NCBI GenBank assembly: GCA_964627255.1
Contig: CAZVIN010000128.1
Span: 16,211 to 80,210, forward strand
Direction of reading: 5' to 3'
Source: CALLJL01 sp964627255
Lineage (GTDB): Bacteria; Acidobacteriota; Aminicenantia; Aminicenantales; CALLJL01
Length of the DNA: 64,000 nt
In this document: positions 32,344 through 39,812 of the stretch, in pieces
Layout: the number at the start of each line of letters is the position of its first letter
Position numbering within the stretch: position 1 is the stretch's first letter
The notes under the pieces: model-generated
Database searches by the model: none
What the model was told of the DNA's origin: nothing
What the model saw: the letters and a program-made list of their open reading frames with translations, nothing else
Translations under genes and position numbers: made by a program

Positions 32344-34767
32344 TCAGACGTTTAATCTTCTTAACCTTAGGGCATTACCGACTACTGAGACTGAGCTAAA
32401 ACTCATGGCGGCGGCGGCAAATATGGGGCTAAGGAGTATCCCCAAAAATGGATAAAGCACGCCGGCAGCAATAGGTACCCCCAAGGAATTATAGGCGAAG
32501 GCCCAGAAGAGGTTTTGTTTTATATTCCGCATGGTCGCCCGGCTAAGTTTTCTTGCCCGCACGATTCCTCTAAGGTCGCCCTTAACGAGGGTGACCCCGG
32601 CCGACTCCATGGCGACATCTGTTCCCGTTCCCATGGCGATGCCTACATGCGCTTGGGCCAGGGCAGGAGCGTCGTTTATGCCATCGCCTGCCATAGCCAC
32701 AATTCTTCCTTGCGACTGCAGTTCCTTCACCTTCTCTACCTTCCGGTCAGGAAGCACCTCGGCAATTACCTCGTCAATATTTAATTTTTTGGCCACAGCC
32801 TCGGCCGTGGCGCGGTTATCACCGGTGAGCATCACCATCCTGACCCCCTCTTTATGCAATTCCCTAATTGCCTGGGGGGTGGTTTCCTTTATGAGGTCGG
32901 CAACACCAAGGAGTCCAGCAGGTCTTCCATCAACCGCCACAAACATCACTGTCTGGCCCGCGGCTCTCATTATGTCAGCAGTCTGAATGAGTTCGCCCAG
33001 GGTTATCCCCAATTCTTCTTCAAGGAGCTTTGGGTTACCGAGGACGACTTCATGACTATTAACCCTGCCTCTTACTCCCTTACCTGTAATGGACTCAAAA
33101 GCGTCGACCTCGCCTGGTTCAATACCCCGTTCCTTTGCTCCCTTTAGGATCGCTTGGGCCAGGGGATGTTCGCTTGCCTGCTCAATGCCCGAGGCATATC
33201 TAAGGAGTTCCTTTTCATCCATTCCTTCTGCTGTCCTGACAGCCACCAGCCTTGGTTTTCCCTCGGTGAGGGTTCCTGTCTTGTCCACCACAAGGGTGTC
33301 CACCTTCCGCATTATCTCGATTGCCTCGGCATTCTTGAAAAGCACTCCTAAGGTGGCGCCCTTTCCGGTAGCCACCATTATTGACATGGGGGTAGCAAGC
33401 CCGAGGGCGCATGGGCAGGCGATGATCAAGACGGCGACGGCATTTATCAGGGCATGCGCCATCTTCGGCTCAGGTCCCAGCCATGCCCAGACAATAAAAG
33501 TAATAACGGCCACGGCAACCACTATCTGGACAAAGTAGGCGGCTACCACGTCAGCCAGTTTCTGAATCGGGGCTCGGCTCCGCTGAGCCTCGGCGACCAT
33601 CTGGACAATCCGGGAAAGGAGGGTCTCAGCACCTACCTTTTCCGCCTTCATCACGATTGAGCCGGTTCCGTTTATAGTTGCGCCTATCACCTTGTCACCA
33701 GGGCCTTTGGGAACGGGTATTGGCTCACCAGTCACCATTGATTCATCTACCGAGGTGGAGCCCTCAACTACAACTCCATCAACCGGTATCTTCTCACCAG
33801 GACGTACCCGGAGAAGGTCCCCGGGGCTGACATGCTCCAGGGGAATGTCTTCTTCCTGGCCGTCTTTTATCTTCCTGGCTGTCTTTGGGACCAGACCAAG
33901 CAGAGCCTTTATGGCGGCCGCGGTCTTGCTTCTTGCTTTCAGTTCCAGAACCTGGCCCAGAAGGACGAGAACCACTATCACGGCGGCGGCCTCAAAATAG
34001 ACCCCTACTTCTCCTCTTTCATTCCTGAAGGTTGCGGGAAAGATGCCAGGAAAGACTGCCCCAATAAAACTATAAAGATAACCTACTCCCACGCCAAGGC
34101 CTATAAGGGTGAACATATTAGGGCTTCTATTCACAAGGGATTGATAGAACCTTACCAAGAAAGGCCACCCACACCAGAGCACAATTGGGGTGGCAAGGAG
34201 GAGTTCAGATAACTTTAAAGCCCAGCCGGGGACCATATGGAGTATATCCGAAACCACCGGGACATGCTCTCCCATGGCGATTATCAGAAGGGGAATTGTA
34301 AGAATGAGACCCAGCTTGAACCTACGTGACATATCAATTAACTCGGGGTTTTCTTCCTCTTCAGCCGAAACTATCCTCGGCTCAAGGGCCATTCCGCAGA
34401 TGGGGCAGTTACCAGGTCTATCCTGGACCACCTCAGGATGCATCGGACAGGTCCATTCTCTTTTGCCTGGAGCCGCCACGGAAACTGGAATCAGCGGTTC
34501 AAGAGCCATACCGCATCGGGGGCAGGAGTCAGGATGGCTCTGTTTCACCTCGGGATGCATCGGGCAGGTATAGCTCGTGCCCTTCGGTGGTGGAGTCTCT
34601 GCTTTGCCCTTGCCAGGCTCTTTTTCGAGGAAGGAGTCAGGGGCTTTTAGAAACCTGTCTCGGCAGTGCGGGCAGCAGAAATAGTAGATATGTCCTTTGT
34701 AGACCCCCTTCGCTTTGGCTTCTGTTTCTTCCATCTCCATCCCGCAGACCAGGTCCTTTACTTTCAT
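32344..34767 (-). CDS. copA: Copper-type P1B ATPase with YHS and two heavy-metal-binding domains
   Basis: An 807-residue cation exporter. The N-terminus has a YHS domain (KDLVCGMEMEE ... YYFCCPHCRDRFLKAP) and two HMBD repeats (YTCPMHPEVKQSHPDSCPRC and WTCPMHPEVVQDRPGNCPIC). Membrane part: CPC in IIACPCALGLATPMS. Phosphorylation site DKTGTLTEG, TGE in SMVTGEPIPV, HP motif in SEHPLAQAI and hinge GDGINDAPALAQA. These are features of the CopA/CopB-like Cu(I) or silver pumps. Codon choice (few TTA/TTG leucines, many CCC/GGG/ATC) differs from flanking genes, suggesting transfer. GGGA precedes the ATG. No copper chaperone is adjacent. Confidence 0.93.
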   Translation of the reverse strand: MKVKDLVCGMEMEETEAKAKGVYKGHIYYFCCPHCRDRFLKAPDSFLEKEPGKGKAETPPPKGTSYTCPMHPEVKQSHPDSCPRCGMALEPLIPVSVAAPGKREWTCPMHPEVVQDRPGNCPICGMALEPRIVSAEEEENPELIDMSRRFKLGLILTIPLLIIAMGEHVPVVSDILHMVPGWALKLSELLLATPIVLWCGWPFLVRFYQSLVNRSPNMFTLIGLGVGVGYLYSFIGAVFPGIFPATFRNERGEVGVYFEAAAVIVVLVLLGQVLELKARSKTAAAIKALLGLVPKTARKIKDGQEEDIPLEHVSPGDLLRVRPGEKIPVDGVVVEGSTSVDESMVTGEPIPVPKGPGDKVIGATINGTGSIVMKAEKVGAETLLSRIVQMVAEAQRSRAPIQKLADVVAAYFVQIVVAVAVITFIVWAWLGPEPKMAHALINAVAVLIIACPCALGLATPMSIMVATGKGATLGVLFKNAEAIEIMRKVDTLVVDKTGTLTEGKPRLVAVRTAEGMDEKELLRYASGIEQASEHPLAQAILKGAKERGIEPGEVDAFESITGKGVRGRVNSHEVVLGNPKLLEEELGITLGELIQTADIMRAAGQTVMFVAVDGRPAGLLGVADLIKETTPQAIRELHKEGVRMVMLTGDNRATAEAVAKKLNIDEVIAEVLPDRKVEKVKELQSQGRIVAMAGDGINDAPALAQAHVGIAMGTGTDVAMESAGVTLVKGDLRGIVRARKLSRATMRNIKQNLFWAFAYNSLGVPIAAGVLYPFLGILLSPIFAAAAMSFSSVSVVGNALRLRRLNV

Positions 34768-34800
34768 TTTTGTTTCCCTTTTCTAATATTATCCGACATC

Positions 34801-34813
34801 GATAGATACTATC
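34801..34813 (-). promoter_or_regulatory. Inverted repeat upstream of copA, candidate operator
   Basis: GATAG-ATA-CTATC is a perfect 5-bp dyad 34 nt before the copA start, immediately upstream of an AT-rich GATAATATT that could be the -10 region. It does not match the CopY or CsoR operator patterns I know. No regulator gene is adjacent. Confidence 0.3.
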
Positions 34814-34893
34814 TTACCATAAATAATACATTTTTTTTATATTTCTCTAAGCTTTTTTCATGTTGTGAAGCCTTATCAAACCTTCAATGACCA

Positions 34894-34917
34894 TTTTTAT
34901 GAAGCTTTTCATAAAAA
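34894..34917. repeat. Perfect 10-bp inverted repeat, 4-nt loop
   Basis: TTTTTATGAA, GCTT, TTCATAAAAA form a perfect hairpin in the non-coding region behind copA. It could be a factor-binding palindrome or a weak terminator. The flanks show no U-tract beyond the stem. The rest of 34814-35245 (about 430 bp) holds no gene I can recognise. Confidence 0.4.
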
Positions 34918-35245
34918 GGAATCCGGCGGGACCATTATCCATCTCTTTCATGAAGCTACAAAACAACCAGGAGAATATCCTCTCTCAGGGGCCAATTAAA
35001 CTGGCGCCTCCTTCCGGGACTCTCTTCTTCTTTTCTTTATCAAGTTTTCATTTGAAGTTGGCAACTAAAAACTACTAAAAATGGTAACGAAAATGGCCCA
35101 CCCTCTTTGGGGCCTAAAAGGCACAAGGTTTAATCTTTTACTTATCAGTGGCATCTTTTAATTTAGCCTTCTTTTGTTTGTGATTTTGCATCCAATATCT
35201 GTCTCTTAATGACCGTTATTCGGCAATGACGGATTATCCGGTAGA

Positions 35246-35425
35246 TTAGCGCTGTCGAGGAAAGATTTGTTTACCCGTAGAATCAGATTTTAGGCGACCT
35301 TTGTTGAGGCCGCTAAAAGACACGTCGACCATCAAGGGTCGGCTCTCCTCATCGTAAGCAGTTCCGTTAACAAAGCCTAAGAAAAGTATAGGTCTGGAAT
35401 CAATTTCAACGGCCGGAAAGAAAGT
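35246..35425 (-). pseudogene. Coding-like relic directly after the mrfA stop, carboxypeptidase regulatory-like
   Basis: Immediately after the helicase stop codon and in the same frame, 59 sense codons run without a stop. They read through GFVNGTAYDEESRPLMVDVS, FSGLNKGRLKSDSTGK and end at TAA 35246-35248. The pattern (Gly-x-Val ... Asp-Glu-Glu-x-x-Pro-Leu ... Val-x-Val ... Ser-Gly ... Ser-Asp-x-x-Gly) resembles a CarboxypepD_reg or surface-protein beta-sandwich repeat. There is no ATG, GTG or TTG at its start. It is most likely a gene fragment. A readthrough extension or an eroded C-terminus is less likely. Confidence 0.35.
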
Positions 35426-37771
35426 TTAATCTAAGAGGCGGCGGAGAAGCTCTGCCGCGACTTTCTTAGCTTGTTCGCCACTCTCTCTGACTGGGCCGAC
35501 GCACGAAGGACAACCCTCATAACAGGGGCAGGCAGTCAATGTCTCTAAGCAGGCTTGGAGTAATTTTTTTTCTAAATCGAAGAGAGAAGGGCTGAGACCG
35601 ATGCCGCCCGGATAATTATCGTAAATAAAAATGTTGGGAGTAAAGTTGGCGGTTAAGAATGTCGCCGCCGTTTCGGGGGTAATTCTTTGGGGAATAGTGC
35701 GAGGCGGTACTGATTCACCAGTCAGGTCGTCGCCCACCGAAACTCCGACATCATGGAGGTCGCACATCATGAAGAGCGGTGAAACATGGTGTAAAAGGTA
35801 GGCGAGGCCGAAGAGACCATTGACTCTGGCCTCAGGCTCGAAGGGCAAAGAAGCAAAAATATCGGCAGGAATTGTCAACCAATAAGCTGTTGTCTGCATT
35901 TCATTTTGAGGCAGAGTTAGGTCACCAGCGCCGACGTTCTCCATGGTATGGAATTTGATTTTTTTAAACCCGACCACCTGCGTGGCGACGTGAACCTCAC
36001 CGTGGGATGCCCGAGCCTGCCCCAATTCTTTGCGGCCAAAGACGTCAAGAATCTTAATCTGGGTATAATCGATGGCGTCAGTAAAGTAATCCACGTCCGT
36101 CTTCTTGACATAGGCTTTGCGCTGGGCAAAATCAAGGTGGTCAACAAAATATTGTTCTCCTTCACACATGTAAATAGCCTTAGGATGAAGCGTGGTTAAA
36201 GCGGAGGTAAAATCGACTTCCGCTATGACTTTGGTCTTTTCAGTCGTGTCGACGACCACAAAGTTATCCGAACTGATACTCCGCAGGCTAATTTGGTCTG
36301 CCGGGTAGGCTTCCGAGGTCCAAAACCATTTATCGCGGGAGTGATGGAGAACGTTACCCTCCTCCAGAAACTTCAGAATCGAGCTGATTTCAGCTCGGCC
36401 AAACTTTTCGCCGTCAATAAAGGGAAGTTCAAAGGCAGCACAGCCCACATGACTGATTAGGATAGACGGATTATCGGGGTTGATGAGAGCTTTCTCTGGT
36501 GATTGCGAAAAGAAATAATCAGGGTGGTTGATGATAAACTGGTCGAGAGGTGAGCTGGAGGCGACTAACACCGCCGCAGAAAGGCCGGTCTTCCGGCCAG
36601 CTCGGCCCGCTCGCTGCCAGGTGCTAGCAATCGAACCAGGATAGGAGGCGAGGACCGCCACATCGAGCGAGCCAATATCTATTCCCAGCTCCAAAGCATT
36701 AGTCGAGACAACGCCCAGAATTTTGCCTTCCCGCAACCCCTTTTCAATCTCCCTGCGTTTTAAAGGCAGATAACCACCGCGGTAGCCGCGAATAAGCCCT
36801 TCGTCCTGGATTCCCTTTTCGATATCTTCTTTAATGTAGGTAAGAAGGACTTCAGTTATAAGACGGCTGGGAGCAAAGACTATGGTTTGCAGGTTCTTTT
36901 GCAAAAAGAGAGAGGCAACCCTTCTGGATTCATTCACATAGGAGCGTCTGATGCCGAGGTAGCGATTAACCACCGGTGGGTTATAAAAAATAAAGTATTT
37001 TTCCCCGCGGGGCGCGCCGTTATCATCAATTAAGGTCACCGGCTCCTCAATCATTTTTTCGGCCATTTCGCTGGGGTTGGCGATAGTGGCGGAACAGAGA
37101 ATAAAACGAGGCGATGAACCATAGAAGCGAGCAATCCTTTTAAGACGACGCAAGACGTTGGCTAAATGGCTGCCAAAAATCCCCCGATAATTATGCAGTT
37201 CGTCAATTACTACATATTTTAGGTTCTTAAAGAGCTTAATCCATTTGGTGTGATGAGGGAGGATGCCGGAATGCAGCATATCAGGGTTTGTAATCACGAT
37301 ATGTCCCTGGCTTCTAATCGCACGCCTGGCGTCCTGGGGCGTATCGCCGTCATAGGTGAAAACTTTAACTGGTTCGGGTAGCCGCGAGATGATGTCATCA
37401 AGTTCCGCTCTCTGGTCCTGCGAAAGAGCTTTAGTCGGGAAAAGATAGATGGCTCTGCTTGAGGGGTCCTCAAGAATACTTTGCAAAACAGGGAGGTTAT
37501 AACAAAGCGTTTTTCCCGAAGCCGTAGGCGTCACGATAACGGCGTTTTCTCCTTTGTGCACTGTTTCCCAACTTAGGTATTGGTGGATAAAGAGCTGACT
37601 GTAGCCCTTTTGCTGGAGCGCCGCCAAGAGCTGAGGATGGACATCCGGCGGGTAATCGCGATAACGACCGGGTTGAGGCGGAAGATAATGAATGGCCCGA
37701 ATAGCTTCCGTTTTGAGGCCCATTTCCTTAAGAAGCTCGAGGGCGGCCAGCAAGTTCTCGCTTCGGGTCAT
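35426..37771 (-). CDS. mrfA: DEAD/DEAH-box helicase with DUF1998 zinc module, MrfA/YprA family
   Basis: A 781-residue superfamily 2 helicase. Motif I TPTASGKTLCYNLP, motif II VIDELHNYRG (DELH rather than DEAH), motif III LCSATIANP, then STNALELGIDIGSLD and WQRAGRAGRKTG (motif VI). The C-terminal DUF1998 region carries the four-cysteine cluster TACPCYEGCPSCVGP. This matches MrfA/Hrq1-like proteins, which in Bacillus repair mitomycin crosslinks. No partner nuclease (mrfB) is adjacent. The ATG at 37769-37771 is preceded by a promoter ending 7 nt upstream and no Shine-Dalgarno. Confidence 0.9.
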   Translation of the reverse strand: MTRSENLLAALELLKEMGLKTEAIRAIHYLPPQPGRYRDYPPDVHPQLLAALQQKGYSQLFIHQYLSWETVHKGENAVIVTPTASGKTLCYNLPVLQSILEDPSSRAIYLFPTKALSQDQRAELDDIISRLPEPVKVFTYDGDTPQDARRAIRSQGHIVITNPDMLHSGILPHHTKWIKLFKNLKYVVIDELHNYRGIFGSHLANVLRRLKRIARFYGSSPRFILCSATIANPSEMAEKMIEEPVTLIDDNGAPRGEKYFIFYNPPVVNRYLGIRRSYVNESRRVASLFLQKNLQTIVFAPSRLITEVLLTYIKEDIEKGIQDEGLIRGYRGGYLPLKRREIEKGLREGKILGVVSTNALELGIDIGSLDVAVLASYPGSIASTWQRAGRAGRKTGLSAAVLVASSSPLDQFIINHPDYFFSQSPEKALINPDNPSILISHVGCAAFELPFIDGEKFGRAEISSILKFLEEGNVLHHSRDKWFWTSEAYPADQISLRSISSDNFVVVDTTEKTKVIAEVDFTSALTTLHPKAIYMCEGEQYFVDHLDFAQRKAYVKKTDVDYFTDAIDYTQIKILDVFGRKELGQARASHGEVHVATQVVGFKKIKFHTMENVGAGDLTLPQNEMQTTAYWLTIPADIFASLPFEPEARVNGLFGLAYLLHHVSPLFMMCDLHDVGVSVGDDLTGESVPPRTIPQRITPETAATFLTANFTPNIFIYDNYPGGIGLSPSLFDLEKKLLQACLETLTACPCYEGCPSCVGPVRESGEQAKKVAAELLRRLLD

Positions 37772-37778
37772 CGCTTTA

Positions 37779-37807
37779 ATTAAAATATTAACGCATTATT
37801 TTTCCAA
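37779..37807 (-). promoter_or_regulatory. Promoter of mrfA, leaderless geometry
   Basis: TTGGAA (37802-37807), 17 bp, TTTAAT (37779-37784, five of six), 7 nt to the ATG. AT-rich surroundings lower the weight of the -10 match. No ribosome binding site is visible. Confidence 0.4.
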
Positions 37808-38067
37808 AAACAAAATTATTCAAGGCGTTTTCTCTTGACAGGCGGTGCCAGAAGGGATAAATCTTTGGGGGCAAAGAGAAGACCAATTTTAATCACTGAT
37901 TCAAGTTTTGGCCAAGGCGGAGGCACCTAGTCAGAAAGCTATCCTGGTTAGGTCTGAATTAGATGATTTTCAACTGGGAGCAGTTGAAGGAGGGGTGGAG
38001 GGGAAAAGAAATGGGGATTAATTTTAGATAGTCAAAAAGAGAAAAGCTTGAATTAACCACTTAAGGC
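37808..38067. other. Divergent intergenic region, little recognised
   Basis: About 260 bp between mrfA and the permease gene. The only possible plus-strand promoter is TTGACA (37835-37840), 17 bp, TAAATC (37858-37863). Its -10 is weak and would give a roughly 200-nt leader. No ribosome binding site clearly precedes the permease ATG. Confidence 0.25.
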
Positions 38068-39405
38068 ATGAAAGGCGAGTCAGATATTTCGCGACCCACG
38101 CTGCGCCGATCCTTAGGAGTAATCGACGGCTTAGCAATTCTGATTGGCATTACCATAGGCGCCGGCATCTATTCCACGCCACAAATTATTGCTGGCTATT
38201 TAGCTTCATTTAACCAGATAATTGTCCTCTGGATTGTGGTCGGGCTTTTCGTTTTTATCGGGGGGCTTATCTATGCCGAGTTGGGAACTAGATGGCCTCA
38301 GACCGGAGGCGAGTACGTTTATCTTAGTCAAGCTTTTGGTCCCTTAGCTGGTTTTATGTTTGGCTGGTCCCAGCTTTTTATCATCCGAACCAGTCCGGCG
38401 GCTGGTCTGGCTATCGTCACTGCTGATTATTTAGGGTATTTTATCAAGTTAACGCCTCTGACTCATCGCTTAATTGCCGTGACCGTGATTTTAATTCTGG
38501 GAGTCTTAAATATTCTCGGGCTGAAATGGGCCAGCGCCTTCCAGAAATTTACGACCACTTTTAAGGTCTTGGGGTTATTAGCCTTAATTATAGGCGGGTT
38601 AATTCTTAGTTACGGTCAGACAAGCGGTTTGGGCCAAAGGGCTGAGCCATTGGTAAATATTAATCCTATTACCGGAGTCGTGGCCGCTTTGATGATGGTC
38701 TTCTTCGCTCACACCGGGTGGGAAAGGCTGGGTTATTCGGCTGGTGAAATGAAAAACCCCCGGCAGACCATTCCCCTATCCATGTTTTTTGGCCTTGGCG
38801 CCATAGTAACCATATATTGCCTGACCAACCTGATTTATCATCTTACCTTAGGGATGGAGGGCGTTAGAGGAAACACCATTGTGGCCTCGGCCGCAGCCGT
38901 CCGCTTAGCTGGTCCTGTCGGCGCCAGCTTTGTCGCCATTTTGGTTATACTGTCGGCCACAGGAAGCATTAACGGGACGATGATGACCGCGACCCGAGTT
39001 TATTATGCTCTGGCCAGAGACGGCCTCTTTTTCCGGTGGCTGGATTATGTCCATCCCCGCTTTCGGACTCCTTCTCGAGCTGTGTTGGCCCATTGTGGCT
39101 GGGCGCTGGTCATCCTTTTTCTCCGCGCTAAGTTTGAAGTTATTGCGGCTGGTATGGTCTTTGGCATCCTGATCTTTCTGGCCCTGAGCACCATGGCGCT
39201 TTTTCGTTTTCGTTTCCGCCAAATGGGCGAAACCTCGGGATACCAAGTGCCCTTTTTTCCCGTTCTTCCCGGGATATTTCTGGCTGTGCTTCTTATTTTT
39301 ATTTTGTTCCGTTCCTTTTTTGAATGGCAAAGAACGTTGGTTGACCTGGCCTTTATTGCCACCGGTCTGCCGTTTTATTTTGTGTGGCGTCGCCGTCAAA
39401 CCTGA
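38068..39405 (+). CDS. APC-superfamily amino acid permease
   Basis: A 445-residue membrane protein with about twelve hydrophobic helices. Helix 1 has the APC signature AILIGITIGAGIYSTPQII (unwound glycine-rich substrate loop). TRWPQTGGEYVYLSQAFG marks the helix 2-3 region, and HTGWERLGYSAGEMKNPRQTIP is the LAT/amino-acid-exchanger motif. It probably imports or exchanges neutral amino acids by proton symport or antiport. The substrate cannot be told from sequence. Single gene, start ATG 38068. Confidence 0.9.
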   Translation: MKGESDISRPTLRRSLGVIDGLAILIGITIGAGIYSTPQIIAGYLASFNQIIVLWIVVGLFVFIGGLIYAELGTRWPQTGGEYVYLSQAFGPLAGFMFGWSQLFIIRTSPAAGLAIVTADYLGYFIKLTPLTHRLIAVTVILILGVLNILGLKWASAFQKFTTTFKVLGLLALIIGGLILSYGQTSGLGQRAEPLVNINPITGVVAALMMVFFAHTGWERLGYSAGEMKNPRQTIPLSMFFGLGAIVTIYCLTNLIYHLTLGMEGVRGNTIVASAAAVRLAGPVGASFVAILVILSATGSINGTMMTATRVYYALARDGLFFRWLDYVHPRFRTPSRAVLAHCGWALVILFLRAKFEVIAAGMVFGILIFLALSTMALFRFRFRQMGETSGYQVPFFPVLPGIFLAVLLIFILFRSFFEWQRTLVDLAFIATGLPFYFVWRRRQT

Positions 39406-39504
39406 CCTTATCCCGCCGCCATTCCTCAGCCATAAATTTTAAAAGAAAAATATAATAAGTAGAAGGCAAAGTCAGTAATAGCAGGAGTGATAAGAAAATT
39501 GGTG

Positions 39505-39713
39505 AAAATTGGTGATATCTCACCTGTTTACCCATTTTTTATAAAGCTGGGCAAAGCGAGATGCCGAGAGGAGGTAGACTGCTTAAAGATTAAGTCAATA
39601 AACAGGGAGGTGAGCCCCCCGGCTAGGAGAAGGGCGAAGACGAAACGGAGTAAAAAAACTGAAGGAAGGGGATTCGGGGGCGTCGTTGTTCAATCCGCAT
39701 AAGACAGAAGAAG
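39505..39713 (+). repeat. Composite repeat element 2 (35-nt palindrome plus conserved tail)
   Basis: It begins with AAAATTGGTGATATCTCACC continuing to the T-run at 39540, and ends with the shared tail 39624-39713 (GGAGAAGGGCGAAGACGAAAC...). It lies in the 400-bp permease-uvrA gap. A 71-codon frame across it is Arg/Lys-rich near its end but has no domain look. It is related to the elements at 29741 and 59055. Confidence 0.45.
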
Positions 39714-39777
39714 GCCATTTAAATTTTCTCGGCCCAGTTCTGTGGCTTGAAGACTCAAGAGGTAGGGCAAAGGTGAT

Positions 39778-39806
39778 TTGTCAGTTAGCTTAGGGCAGGG
39801 TAAAAT
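39778..39806 (+). promoter_or_regulatory. Promoter of uvrA-holB-ricT, leaderless geometry
   Basis: TTGTCA (39778-39783), exactly 17 bp, TAAAAT (39801-39806), then 6 nt (GAAGAT) to the ATG. Both boxes match five of six consensus bases. Transcription would start at or next to the A of ATG. No LexA-type box is recognised. Confidence 0.65.
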
Positions 39807-39812
39807 GAAGAT

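Noticed and set aside
32854..33538. Several plus-strand frames over the copper ATPase gene
   Set aside because: They are antisense shadows of a gene with complete P-type ATPase motifs, produced by its GC-rich codon use.
39487..39702. A 71-codon Arg/Lys-rich frame before uvrA
   Set aside because: It lies wholly within a repeat element. The homologous tails at 30.0 and 59.2 kb do not keep the same frame.
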